From NCBI RefSeq assembly GCF_016862995.1, contig NZ_BOOA01000072.1, positions 1 to 39,774 on the forward strand: 39,774 bases of DNA. The letters run 5' to 3'. The stretch is from Acrocarpospora phusangensis (lineage in GTDB: Bacteria > Actinomycetota > Actinomycetes > Streptosporangiales > Streptosporangiaceae). Below the pieces are notes generated by a model. It had not been told where the DNA came from. It saw only the letters and a program-made list of their open reading frames with translations, and did no database searches. Below are positions 1 through 7,350 of this stretch, in pieces; positions within the stretch are counted from its first letter, which is position 1, and each line of letters starts with the position of its first letter. Made by a program: the position numbers and the translations under genes.

Positions 1-233
1 CCGCCGGGCGCGCGCTGGCCGCCCTCTACCGGCGTGACACCCCGCTCTCCGCGGAGGAGCTGGCCCACGCCGCCGGCCTCGTCGACGACGCCGGCGGGCG
101 GAGCTGGAGCCAGTCCACCGCCGACGCGCTCCTCGCCGAGGCCCTCACCCATCTGGAGGCCGCCGGCCTGTCCTCCGTCCCGGCCGGCGAGCTCGTCACC
201 CTGGCGGGACTGATGACCCGCCGCACGCTCTAA
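1..233 (+). CDS. 3' end of an unrecognised protein (partial)
   Basis: The reading frame is open from the window edge (codons in frame with position 3) to a TAA at 231-233, giving the last 76 residues of a protein whose start lies outside. The visible part is alanine- and leucine-rich and looks helical. It contains a stretch that could be a small winged-helix or helical bundle (AEELAHAAGLVDD, then ALLAEALTHLEAAGL), ending in MTRRTL. Codon third positions are almost all G or C, as in the other real genes here. I do not recognise the family, and too little is present to assign a function. Confidence 0.6.
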   Translation, partial: AGRALAALYRRDTPLSAEELAHAAGLVDDAGGRSWSQSTADALLAEALTHLEAAGLSSVPAGELVTLAGLMTRRTL

Positions 234-234
234 C

Positions 235-358
235 GTCACCGGCACCGCGTCAACCGCACCCGCGTCACCGGCATCGCGTCACTCGCGCCCGTGTTGCCCG
301 CGTCACCGGCATGCGTCACCGGCATGCGTCACCGGCCTGTGTCACCGGCCTGTGTCAC
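235..358. repeat. Short degenerate tandem repeat, GTCACCGGC core
   Basis: Between the partial gene and the nuclease gene the motif GTCACCGGC recurs about every 12-13 bases. From roughly 300 on it is regular: two adjacent copies of GCGTCACCGGCAT followed by two copies of CTGTGTCACCGG. The array touches the 3' end of the minus-strand gene. No T-run accompanies it, so it is not an obvious intrinsic terminator. Confidence 0.6.
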
Positions 359-1074
359 CGGCACTCCGCGAGCATGCGGGACTTGTCCGCGCGGGTGACC
401 GGGAGGTCGTATTTCAGGGCGACCTGGGCGAACCGTACGACGTAGGCGCAGCGGATGCGGTGAGAGGGGGGCAGCCAGGCGGCCGGTCCCGAGCCGCCTT
501 TGTCCTCGTTGGCGGGGCCGTACACGGGGAGCAGGTTGAGCGGGTCGTTGGCGATGCGCAGGCGTTTGGCGCGACTCCAGCGGGACGCGCCCATGCGCCA
601 TTCGTAGGAGAGCGGCACCACGTGGTCGACCTGCACGCGGTCGGCGTCCGCCTTGCGGAACCTGATGGTCCGCCCCGTGTACGGATCCTCCAGCGTCATC
701 GCCACCACCACGCAGCTGGAGCCCTCCCGGAAGCGCACGTCGTCGCCGTCCCTGGCGAGTAAGTCGTTGCGGGTGTCACACCCGTTGCGCGAGTACGGCA
801 CCGCCCCGGCCACGTCGGCCCAGTTCTCACCGAACCGCTCCCGCCGGTAGCCGCTCTTGGGGCCCATCCCCGCCACCCGCAGCCCTCTGATCAGCCGCAC
901 GGCCCGGGCCCGGTCCCCCGCCGAGGTGATCGGCATCAGGCCGGGCCTGGTGCCGTCCGGGTTGTCGAGGGGACTGGCGCGCAGGGCGGCGCTCTCCCGC
1001 GAACCGGTCTGCGCGGCCAGCGACACCACCAGGGCCCCCGCCAAGACCACGGCGACCGCGTTCCCTGTCCCCAT
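355..1074 (-). CDS. Secreted HNH endonuclease family protein (GmrSD C-terminal/DUF1524-like)
   Basis: This 239-residue protein begins with a hydrophobic signal-like segment (residues 5-20, AVAVVLAGALVVSLAA) and no lipobox, so it is probably exported. The core carries a DHVVPLSYEWRMGA motif (residues 149-162) followed by NDPLNLLPVYGPANEDKG. This is the beta-beta-alpha metal HNH signature of the DUF1524/GmrSD-C family: His150 as general base, with Asn and the NEDKG segment supporting the metal site. Such proteins are non-specific or nicking nucleases, and many actinomycetes secrete small ones. Two cysteines (CDTRND and GSSCVVVA) and a third pair near the C-terminus could form disulfides, which fits an extracellular location. 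The ATG at 1074 places the signal peptide at the extreme N-terminus. It is divergent from the PTS operon. Role (nutrition, competition or DNA turnover) is not shown by the sequence. Confidence 0.85.
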   Translation of the reverse strand: MGTGNAVAVVLAGALVVSLAAQTGSRESAALRASPLDNPDGTRPGLMPITSAGDRARAVRLIRGLRVAGMGPKSGYRRERFGENWADVAGAVPYSRNGCDTRNDLLARDGDDVRFREGSSCVVVAMTLEDPYTGRTIRFRKADADRVQVDHVVPLSYEWRMGASRWSRAKRLRIANDPLNLLPVYGPANEDKGGSGPAAWLPPSHRIRCAYVVRFAQVALKYDLPVTRADKSRMLAECR

Positions 1075-1128
1075 GTCCGGATGATGACCGACGAACCGGC
1101 CGTAAAGCCACGGTCACGTCACATCCCC

Positions 1129-1157
1129 TTGACGACCAACACATACGGGTATAAATA
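1129..1157 (+). promoter_or_regulatory. Candidate sigma70-type promoter of the PTS operon
   Basis: TTGACG (1129-1134) is followed after 17 bp by TAAATA (1152-1157), or after 15 bp by TATAAA (1150-1155). It lies inside the only AT-rich patch between the nuclease gene and the DeoR-type gene. Just downstream are two direct GAAAC copies (1163-1167 and 1174-1178) 11 bp apart, one helical turn, in the predicted leader. These are a reasonable place for the DeoR-type regulator to bind. Confidence 0.5.
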
Positions 1158-1195
1158 AAGATGAAACCAAACGGAAACGGCGGTGAACCAACATC

Positions 1196-1957
1196 GTGTA
1201 CGCGGAGGAGCGTCAGCAGGAGATCCTGCGCCGGGCCCGGCTCGCCGGGCGGGTGGACGTGGTCACGCTGGCCGAGGAGCTCTCGGTCACCACCGAGACC
1301 ATCCGGCGGGACCTGACCACGCTGGAGCGGGCCGGTCTGCTGCGGCGGGTGCACGGCGGCGCGATCCCGGTGGAGCGGCTGGGCTTCGAGCCCGCGCTGG
1401 CCGCCAGGGACGAGGTGATGACCGCCGAGAAGGAGCGCATCGCCAAGGCGGCCCTGGCCGAGCTCCCCCAGGACGGCGCGATCATCATCGACGCGGGTTC
1501 GACGACCGGCCGCCTGGCCCAGGTGCTGCCCGCCGACCGGGAGCTCACGGTCATCGTCAACTCCCCGCCGCTGGCCACCGTGCTGGCGACGCGCGGCAAC
1601 CTGTCGGTGATCATGCTCGGTGGCCGGGTGCGCGGGCGCACCATCGCCACCGTGGACGACTGGGCGCTGCGCCCCCTCGACAACCTGCACGTGGACGTGG
1701 CCTTCATGGCCGCCAACGGCTGCACCGTGAACCGGGGCCTGACCACGCCCGACCCGGCCGAGGCCGCCATCAAGCGGGCGATGATCGGCGCGGCCCAGCG
1801 CACGGTCCTGCTGGCCGACCACACCAAGTTCACCAACAGCTACCTGGCCAGGTTCGCCACCCTGGGCGACATCGACATGGTGATCACCGACACCGGCCTG
1901 GACAGCGTCCTCGCCGCCGACCTGGCCGCGGCCGGGCCCGAGGTGATCCGCGCATGA
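1196..1957 (+). CDS. DeoR/GlpR family transcriptional regulator
   Basis: This 253-residue protein has an N-terminal DeoR winged helix (residues 1-60: ERQQEILRRARLAGRVDVVTLAEEL, then TTETIRRDLTTLERAGLLRRVHGG). A C-terminal DeoRC effector domain (residues 75-235) includes the IIIDAGSTTGRLAQ, VNSPPLATVLA and LLADHTKF motifs that bind a sugar phosphate. The GTG at 1196 is used because the HTH starts immediately after it; no strong Shine-Dalgarno is visible. It is the first gene of a co-directional PTS and sugar-phosphate kinase cluster, the usual position of a local repressor relieved by the pathway's phosphorylated intermediate. The gap to the kinase gene is 31 bp. By family and context it is probably the FruR- or polyol-type repressor of this operon. 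The effector is inferred, not seen. Confidence 0.93.
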   Translation: MYAEERQQEILRRARLAGRVDVVTLAEELSVTTETIRRDLTTLERAGLLRRVHGGAIPVERLGFEPALAARDEVMTAEKERIAKAALAELPQDGAIIIDAGSTTGRLAQVLPADRELTVIVNSPPLATVLATRGNLSVIMLGGRVRGRTIATVDDWALRPLDNLHVDVAFMAANGCTVNRGLTTPDPAEAAIKRAMIGAAQRTVLLADHTKFTNSYLARFATLGDIDMVITDTGLDSVLAADLAAAGPEVIRA

Positions 1958-1988
1958 CCGGCCAACCGGCCGCCCGCGGGGTCCGGGG

Positions 1989-3140
1989 ATGATCCTCACC
2001 CTGACGCTCAATCCCAGCCTGGACCGCACCATCGAGGTGGACTCGCTCACCCGGGGCACGGTCATCCGGGCCGCGACGGCGCACCTGGACCCCGGCGGCA
2101 AGGGGGTGAACGTGTCGCGCGCGCTGCTGGCCAACGGGATCACCTCCTGCGCGGTCATCCCGTACGGCGGGGACGAGGGCAGGCGGCTGGTGGACCTGCT
2201 GTTCGACGAGGGCCTGGACATGATCACCGTGCCGGTGACAGGGGCCACCCGGTCGAACGTCACGATCGCCGAGCCGGACGGCACGGTCACCAAGATCAAC
2301 GAACCGGGCACCGCGCTCTCCCCCGGCGAACTGGACGCGGTCGCGGACGCCGTGCTGAAGGCGGCGCACTCGGCCGACTGGGTGGTCGCCTCCGGCAGCC
2401 TCCCCCCGGGCGTGCCCACCGACGTGTACGCCCGGCTCTGCGCGCGGTTCGCCGCCGCCGGGATCCTGGTCGCGGTGGACACCAGCGGCCCGGCCCTGCG
2501 CCAGGCCATCGCCGCCTCCCCCGCCCTGGTCAAGCCGAACCGGGAGGAGCTGGCCGAGGCCACCGGCGCCCCGATCTCCTCCCTCGGCGACGCCGTCGGG
2601 GCCGCCCTGACCCTGCGCGAGCAAGGCGCCCGCGCCGTCCTGGCCAGCCTCGGCGCCGACGGCGCGATCCTCCTGACCGGCGGCGACGGCACAGACGGCG
2701 GAACAGACGGCGGAACAGGCGACGGAACGGTCCGGGCCTGGTACGGCCACGCCCCCGTCCCCGAACCCCGCAGCACCGTGGGCGCGGGCGACGCCATGCT
2801 CGCCGGCCTGCTCGCGGCGGGCGGCCCGGCCGGCGGCGGCGCGGCGCTGGCCGAAGCCGTCGCCTGGGCCACGGCGGCGGTCGGATTACCGGGCAGCCGC
2901 ATGCCGGTCGCCTCGGACATCCGCCGCGACACGGTCACCGTCCAGGAGATAGACGTCCGGCGCGCGGGCGTCCGGCGACCCGGACACGGGGAACCCGGAC
3001 GCGACCGCGAAGCCGGACACGCTGAACCCGGGAGTGACCGGGAAGCCGCACCCGCGGACTCCCGAGACGACCGCGAACCCGGGGCGTCCCGCGAGCCCCG
3101 CGAACTCGATCTCACCAAGCCGCTCCGGTCCGGGGGCTGA
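1989..3140 (+). CDS. 1-phosphofructokinase-family (PfkB) sugar-phosphate kinase with repeat tail
   Basis: PfkB-fold kinase of the 1-phosphofructokinase/tagatose-6-phosphate kinase subfamily. The N-terminus has ILTLTLNPSLDRTIEV and the DPGGKGVNVSRAL substrate loop (residues 35-47). The catalytic and anion-hole signature is STVGAGDAMLAGL (around residues 259-271), with the general base Asp in GAGD. The family is usually about 310 residues; this one is 383. The excess comes from a Gly/Thr/Asp loop made of 12-bp DNA repeats (2688-2723) just before the active site, and a charged C-terminal tail made of four 33-bp units (2979-3110). It would phosphorylate a ketohexose phosphate made by the IIABC system and the dehydrogenase. 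FruK (fructose-1-P) and LacC/tagatose-6-P kinase activities cannot be told apart here. Its ATG follows a purine-rich GGGG stretch. Confidence 0.9.
   Translation: MILTLTLNPSLDRTIEVDSLTRGTVIRAATAHLDPGGKGVNVSRALLANGITSCAVIPYGGDEGRRLVDLLFDEGLDMITVPVTGATRSNVTIAEPDGTVTKINEPGTALSPGELDAVADAVLKAAHSADWVVASGSLPPGVPTDVYARLCARFAAAGILVAVDTSGPALRQAIAASPALVKPNREELAEATGAPISSLGDAVGAALTLREQGARAVLASLGADGAILLTGGDGTDGGTDGGTGDGTVRAWYGHAPVPEPRSTVGAGDAMLAGLLAAGGPAGGGAALAEAVAWATAAVGLPGSRMPVASDIRRDTVTVQEIDVRRAGVRRPGHGEPGRDREAGHAEPGSDREAAPADSRDDREPGASREPRELDLTKPLRSGG
2979..3110 (+). repeat. Four 33-bp in-frame repeats in the PfkB tail
   Basis: Four consecutive 33-bp units at 2979, 3012, 3045 and 3078 encode 11-residue repeats, three of which end in DRE (PGHGEPGRDRE, AGHAEPGSDRE, AAPADSRDDRE). 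The fourth is decayed. They lie beyond the conserved kinase fold, so they are probably a disordered tail. Confidence 0.75.
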
Positions 3141-3166
3141 CAGCGGCATGTTTCCACCCCCCTCCC

Positions 3167-3174
3167 CGAAGGAG
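3167..3174 (+). promoter_or_regulatory. Ribosome binding site deciding the IIC start
   Basis: GAAGGAGC lies 9 bases before the ATG at 3184. This identifies 3184 rather than the earlier in-frame ATG at 3034, which lies inside the kinase tail. Confidence 0.75.
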
Positions 3175-3183
3175 CGTCAGAAC

Positions 3184-4293
3184 ATGACGACCGAGTACAC
3201 GCCGGCGGTCCAAGGAACCGGCGTCAAGGCCACCATCCAGCGCCTCGGCGGCCACCTGGCCGGGATGATCATGCCGAACATCGGCGCGTTCATCGCCTGG
3301 GGCCTCATCACGGCTCTGTTCATCCCGACCGGATGGCTGCCGAACGAGCAACTGGCCGAGCTGGTCGGCCCGATGATCAAATTCCTGCTGCCGATCCTGA
3401 TCGGCTACACCGGCGGCCGGATGGTGCACGGCCAGCGCGGCGCCGTCGTGGGCGCGGTCGCGACCATGGGCGTCATCGTCGGAACCGACGTGCCGATGTT
3501 CCTGGGCGCGATGATCGTGGGCCCGCTCGCCGCGTACATCATCAAGCAGGTGGACGCGTTCACCGAGGAGCGGACCCGGGCCGGGTTCGAGATGCTGGTG
3601 GACAACTTCACCGCCGGCATCATCGGCGGCGCGATGGCCGTGGCCGGCGTGTTCGCCATCGGCCCGGTGGTCGAGTGGCTGACCGAGCGGGCCAGCGAGA
3701 TCGTCGACTTCCTGATCGGGCAGCAACTGCTGCCGCTGGTGTCGATCCTGATCGAGCCCGCGAAGGTGCTGTTCCTCAACAACGCCATCAACCACGGCGT
3801 GCTGGGGCCGCTCGGCGTGGCGCAGGCGGCGGAGACCGGCAAGTCCATCCTGTTCATGCTGGAGAGCAACCCCGGTCCCGGCCTGGGCCTGCTCCTGGCC
3901 TACATGCTGTTCGGCCCGCGCGCGCTGCGCCCGAGCACACCCGCCGCCATCGTGATCCACTTCCTGGGCGGCATCCACGAGATCTACTTCCCGTACGTGC
4001 TGATGAAGCCCCGGCTGATCCTGGCCGTCATCGCGGGCGGCGCGGCCGGCGTGCTCACCTTCCTGGTGACGGGCGCGGGCCTGGTGGCGACGCCGTCGCC
4101 GGGCAGTATCTTCGCCTACCTGGCGGTGACGCCGAGGGGCGGCTGGTTCGGCGTGCTGCTCGGCATCCTGATCGCGACCGCCGTGTCGTTCATCGTGGCG
4201 GCGGTGCTGATGGGCTTCGGGCGGGGCGAGAAGGCCGAGGACGACCCCGAGGCGCCCGCCGCGGAGAGCACGCCCGTGACATCGGAGGCCTGA
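3184..4293 (+). CDS. PTS mannitol-type transporter subunit IIC
   Basis: This 369-residue polytopic membrane protein matches the EIIC domain of mannitol permease (MtlA). It opens with IQRLGGHLAGMIMPNIGAF, contains GRMVHGQRGAVVGAVATMGVI, EPAKVLFLNNAINHGVLGPLG and the hallmark HFLGGIHEIYFPYVLM near residue 260-275, whose Glu is the substrate-site residue of the family. Several hydrophobic helices are visible. In Escherichia coli MtlA the C, B and A domains are fused; here they are separate genes in the order C, B, A. It would move a hexitol or related polyol through the membrane for phosphorylation by IIB. The start is fixed by a GAAGGAGC site at 3167. Substrate by homology is mannitol, but the neighbouring dehydrogenase argues that another polyol is possible. 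Confidence 0.93.
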   Translation: MTTEYTPAVQGTGVKATIQRLGGHLAGMIMPNIGAFIAWGLITALFIPTGWLPNEQLAELVGPMIKFLLPILIGYTGGRMVHGQRGAVVGAVATMGVIVGTDVPMFLGAMIVGPLAAYIIKQVDAFTEERTRAGFEMLVDNFTAGIIGGAMAVAGVFAIGPVVEWLTERASEIVDFLIGQQLLPLVSILIEPAKVLFLNNAINHGVLGPLGVAQAAETGKSILFMLESNPGPGLGLLLAYMLFGPRALRPSTPAAIVIHFLGGIHEIYFPYVLMKPRLILAVIAGGAAGVLTFLVTGAGLVATPSPGSIFAYLAVTPRGGWFGVLLGILIATAVSFIVAAVLMGFGRGEKAEDDPEAPAAESTPVTSEA

Positions 4294-4294
4294 T

Positions 4295-4603
4295 ATGGCG
4301 AGCATCGAGAGCAAGGACATCCGCAAGATCATCGTCGCCTGCGACGCCGGCATGGGCAGCAGCGTGATGCTGGCCGGGCAGCTGCGCAAGGCGCTGAAGG
4401 GCCAGGACATCGAGGTGGCCCACATCCCGGTCAACTCGATCCCGGCCGACGCCGACGTGGTGCTCTGCCACGCCGGCCTGGCGGCCCGGGCGCGGGCGTC
4501 GGCGCCGGACACGGTGCTGATCCCGTTCCAGATCTTCATCGGCGACCCGGCGGTGACCGGGCTCGTCGCCACCATCAAGAAGGGCGGCACGGTGCATGAC
4601 TGA
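4295..4603 (+). CDS. PTS mannitol-type subunit IIB
   Basis: Small soluble protein (102 residues) with the phosphocysteine loop ACDAGMGSSVMLAGQL. Cys16 is the residue that receives phosphate from IIA and hands it to the sugar bound in IIC. The length and the CDAGMGSS motif are typical of the mannitol/fructitol IIB fold. The start is 1 bp after the IIC stop (TGATATG). The 3' end overlaps the IIA gene by 8 nt, so translation of the three subunits is coupled. Confidence 0.93.
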   Translation: MASIESKDIRKIIVACDAGMGSSVMLAGQLRKALKGQDIEVAHIPVNSIPADADVVLCHAGLAARARASAPDTVLIPFQIFIGDPAVTGLVATIKKGGTVHD

Positions 4604-5042
4604 GGGCATGGCGGGAGGCGTGCTGGACCCGCGGGCCGTACGCCTCTCGGCCACGGCCTCCGGCCGGGACGACGCGATCCGCCAGTGCGGGGAGGCGCTG
4701 CTGGCGGTGGGCGCGGTGCGGGAGCCGTACGTGGGGACGATGCTGGAGCGCGAGCGGTCCATCTCCACCTATGTGGGTGAGGGGGTGGCGATCCCGCACG
4801 GCACGCTGGCCGGCAAGGACGCCGTGCTGCGGGACGCGCTGTCGTTCCTGCGTTTCCCCGACGGCGTCGACTGGGGCGGCGAGCGGGTGACGATCTGCAT
4901 CGGCATCGCCGCCGCCGGCGACGGGCATGTGGCGGTCCTGGCCGAGCTGGCCGAGATCCTGCTCGACCCGGACCGCGCCCGGGTGCTGCGGGAGACATCC
5001 GACGTCGACGACGTCATCGAGATTCTGGGAGGTACCGCGTGA
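4596..5042 (+). CDS. PTS mannitol/fructose-type subunit IIA
   Basis: This 148-residue IIA domain takes phosphate from HPr. The active His68 sits in GEGVAIPHGTL, the conserved PTS EIIA type-2 signature. Other family marks are DDAIRQCGEALLAVGAV near the N-terminus and the C-terminal LAELAEILLDPD helix. The ATG at 4596 overlaps the end of IIB by 8 nt, and its stop overlaps the next gene's GTG (GTGA at 5039-5042). This confirms one polycistronic unit. Confidence 0.93.
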   Translation: MTEGMAGGVLDPRAVRLSATASGRDDAIRQCGEALLAVGAVREPYVGTMLERERSISTYVGEGVAIPHGTLAGKDAVLRDALSFLRFPDGVDWGGERVTICIGIAAAGDGHVAVLAELAEILLDPDRARVLRETSDVDDVIEILGGTA

Positions 5043-6064
5043 AGGTCGCGCGTTTCCACGCTCCCGGCGACCTCCGTATCGAGGAGGCGCCGGAGCCGGT
5101 GGCCGGGCCGGGCGAGGTCAAGATCAGGGTGCGCAACTGCTCCACCTGCGGCACCGACGTCAAGATCTACAAGCACGGCCACCACCACATCGACCCGCCC
5201 CGGGTGATGGGCCACGAGATCGCCGGGGAGGTCGTCGAGTCGGCGGCCCCCGGCTGGGCCCCCGGGGACCGGGTGCAGGTGATCGCGGCGATCCCGTGCG
5301 GGCGCTGCGCGGAGTGCCTGCGCGGCCGGATGACGGTCTGCCCGAACCAGGAGTCGATGGGCTACCACTACGACGGCGGCTTCGCCGAGTACATGGTGGT
5401 CCCGGCGAAGGTGCTGGCGGTGGACGGCCTCAACCGCATCCCGGACGGGGTCGGCTTCGCCGAGGCGTCGGTGGCCGAACCGCTGGCCTGCGTGCTGAAC
5501 GGCCAGGAGCTGGCCCGGGTCGGCCCCGGCGACGACGTCCTGATCATGGGCTCGGGCCCGATCGGCTGCCTGCACGTACGGCTGGCGCGGGCCAGGGGCG
5601 CCGCCCGGGTCTTCCTGGCCGACATCAACCCCGACCGCCTCGCGGTGGCCGCCGGTCTGGTACGGCCCGACGCGGCGATCCACGCCGACGTCGAGGAGCA
5701 CGTGGCCAAGCTGACCGACGGCCGGGGCGCGGACGTGGTCATCACGGCCGCCGCGGCCGGGGCGGCGCAGGAGCAGGCGATCCGGATGGCCGCCCGCCAG
5801 GGGCGGATCAGCTTCTTCGGCGGCCTGCCGAAGGACAACCCGATCATCGCCTGCGACTCCAACCTGGTGCACTACCGGGAGCTGACGATCGTCGGCGCCA
5901 ACGGCTCCAGCCCGGCGCACAACGCCCGCGCGCTGGACCTGATCGCCACGGGCGCGGTCCCGGTGGCCGACCTGATCACCGAGCGGCTGCCGCTGACCGA
6001 CGTGCTGGCCGCGATCGACACGGTGGCGCGCGGCGCGGCGATCAAAGTGACCATCGAACCCTGA
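5039..6064 (+). CDS. Zinc-dependent medium-chain dehydrogenase (polyol/polyol-phosphate type)
   Basis: MDR-superfamily enzyme of 341 residues. The catalytic zinc ligands are Cys37 (CGTD) and the GHE motif (His59, Glu60). The structural zinc site is Cys87, Cys90, Cys93 and Cys101 in CGRCAECLRGRMTVC. The Rossmann NAD-binding loop is GSGPIG. The sequence resembles sorbitol, threonine and galactitol-1-phosphate dehydrogenases. Placed between IIA and HPr, it probably oxidises the polyol phosphate made by the PTS to a ketose phosphate, the substrate for the PfkB kinase upstream. Mannitol-1-phosphate dehydrogenase (MtlD) belongs to a different family, and no copy is present here. The substrate cannot be read from the sequence. 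The start is a GTG overlapping the IIA stop, preceded by a GGGAGG-type site. Confidence 0.88.
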   Translation: MKVARFHAPGDLRIEEAPEPVAGPGEVKIRVRNCSTCGTDVKIYKHGHHHIDPPRVMGHEIAGEVVESAAPGWAPGDRVQVIAAIPCGRCAECLRGRMTVCPNQESMGYHYDGGFAEYMVVPAKVLAVDGLNRIPDGVGFAEASVAEPLACVLNGQELARVGPGDDVLIMGSGPIGCLHVRLARARGAARVFLADINPDRLAVAAGLVRPDAAIHADVEEHVAKLTDGRGADVVITAAAAGAAQEQAIRMAARQGRISFFGGLPKDNPIIACDSNLVHYRELTIVGANGSSPAHNARALDLIATGAVPVADLITERLPLTDVLAAIDTVARGAAIKVTIEP

Positions 6065-6092
6065 CAGAGCTCCGAGAACGGGAGTGTGAGAC

Positions 6093-6359
6093 ATGCCAGA
6101 GCGGACCGTGACGATCGCCTCGGCGACCGGCCTGCACGCCAGGCCCGCGAAGCTGTTCGTGGAGGCCGCCACGCGCCAGGGCGTGCCGGTGACCATCCGG
6201 CTGGGCGAGGGGCGGGCGGTCCCGGCCAACAGCATGCTGTCGGTGCTGACGCTGGGCGCGACCCACGGCAGCGAGGTGACCCTGCACGCCGAGGGCCCGG
6301 GCGCGGAGGCGGCCCTGGACGAGCTGGCCACCCTGCTGGCCACCGACCTGGACGCCTGA
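6093..6359 (+). CDS. HPr family phosphocarrier protein
   Basis: This 88-residue protein has the HPr active-site motif ATGLHARPAKLF, with phospho-acceptor His15. A regulatory-type serine is at position 47 (VPANSMLSVLTLGA), where Bacillus HPr is phosphorylated by HprK. It relays phosphate from enzyme I (not in this window) to the IIA upstream. An operon-borne copy suggests a dedicated carrier beyond the general HPr, or a relocated ptsH. A GGGAGTG-type ribosome site precedes the ATG. Confidence 0.93.
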   Translation: MPERTVTIASATGLHARPAKLFVEAATRQGVPVTIRLGEGRAVPANSMLSVLTLGATHGSEVTLHAEGPGAEAALDELATLLATDLDA

Positions 6360-6433
6360 GCCGCGACCCCGGCCACCCAGCCATCCCAGCCACCCCGGCC
6401 GGGCCGTCAGCCGCCGGACTCCTGACCATGCGC

Positions 6434-6489
6434 CAGGCGTCCGGCGTCCGGGCGTCCGGGCGTCAGGCGTCAGGCGTCAGGCGTCAGGC
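6434..6489. repeat. 7-8 bp tandem repeat (GGCGTCC/GGCGTCA)
   Basis: About seven short units, first GGCGTCC(G) and then GGCGTCA, run between HPr and the transporter gene. The array continues through the minus-strand stop codon (TCA at 6484-6486). Each GTCA unit carries a TCA, so the final codons of the minus-strand gene may have been set by repeat expansion. Confidence 0.65.
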
Positions 6490-7233
6490 GTACGTGGCGA
6501 TGCCCAGCTGGACCGCGACGAGCAGGCCGCACCCGGCGGTGAGCCAGCGCAGGCTCTGGCCGGGCAGGCGGCGGGCGATCAGCGGGCCGAGCCGCCCGCC
6601 GAGCAGCAGGCCGGCGGCCAGCGGGAGCGCGGCCGACCAGTCGACCGGCCCGAACACGGCGAAGCCGAGCGCGGCCACCCCGTTGGCGAACGAGCCCAGG
6701 ACGTTCTTCACCGCGTTCACCCGGGCCGGGAGCTGGCGCAGGGCCGCGCTGAGCACGGCGAACATGATCACGCCTCCGGCCGCGCCGAAGTAGCCGGTGT
6801 AGATCGCCACCGCGAACACGCCGAGCCGGACCGGCAGGCGCTCGTGGGGGTGTGGGCGCGGCGGCCGGAGCAGCAGGAGTGAGGCGGTGGCGATCAGCAG
6901 CGGGGCCGCGTACTCGAACGCCTGTGGCGGCGTGAGCAGCAGCAGGCACGCGCCCGCCGCCCCCCCGAGGGCGGCGGCCACGCCCAGCCGGCGCAGCAGC
7001 GGGCCCTGCCCGGACAGCTCGGGCCGGGATCCCGCCGCCGCGCCGAGTCCGGTGAAGACGAGCGCGACCGTGTTGGTGACGTTGGCGGCCAGCGGGGGCA
7101 GCCCGAACGCCAGCAGCGCCGGATACGAGACGATCGACGCCAGGCTGACGACCGTGCTCACCACCCCGGCGAGCACACCCGCGGCGAACAGACCTGCGAC
7201 CTCCCCGGCGACCATCCAGAAACCCAACCACAT
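6484..7233 (-). CDS. TauE/SafE family sulfite/organic anion exporter
   Basis: This 249-residue membrane protein has seven to eight hydrophobic segments in two related halves. Each half carries the family's glycine-rich loop (VVSTVVSLASIVSYPALLAFGLPPLAANVTNTVAL near the N-terminus; YTGYFGAAGGVIMFAVLSAALR near residue 150). These are the TauE/SafE (DUF81) marks; members export sulfite, sulfoacetate or other small organic acids. The local sequence gives no clue to substrate. It lies downstream of a lipoprotein gene on the same strand, separated by a hairpin, so co-transcription is uncertain. Its 3' end sits in a short repeat. Confidence 0.88.
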   Translation of the reverse strand: MWLGFWMVAGEVAGLFAAGVLAGVVSTVVSLASIVSYPALLAFGLPPLAANVTNTVALVFTGLGAAAGSRPELSGQGPLLRRLGVAAALGGAAGACLLLLTPPQAFEYAAPLLIATASLLLLRPPRPHPHERLPVRLGVFAVAIYTGYFGAAGGVIMFAVLSAALRQLPARVNAVKNVLGSFANGVAALGFAVFGPVDWSAALPLAAGLLLGGRLGPLIARRLPGQSLRWLTAGCGLLVAVQLGIATYA

Positions 7234-7281
7234 CGGTCGGGATAGGGTCGCACCGGCCCCGGGGAAACGCCCGCGTCACCA

Positions 7282-7308
7282 GGGCGGTGAGGCTGGAGGT
7301 CACCGCCC
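7282..7308 (-). terminator. Hairpin between lipoprotein and TauE genes
   Basis: A perfect 9-bp inverted repeat (GGGCGGTGA and TCACCGCCC) encloses a 9-base loop. It lies just after the lipoprotein stop and before the transporter start. There is no T-run on either side, so it may be a weak or factor-assisted terminator or an mRNA stabiliser. Confidence 0.4.
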
Positions 7309-7350
7309 GGCGTCATGGGCGCCGGAGCCGGAGAAGGCCGGCGGAACCGG

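Noticed and set aside
827-3157. 776-codon minus-strand frame across the nuclease, DeoR-type and kinase genes
   Set aside because: It has low-complexity Arg/Ser/Pro/Gly translation and overlaps three well-supported genes.
3112-4998. 628-codon minus-strand frame opposite the PTS genes
   Set aside because: It is antisense to IIC, IIB and IIA with no recognisable motif.
7282-7308. Riboswitch or attenuator
   Set aside because: Only a simple hairpin is visible, with no conserved aptamer features or T-run.
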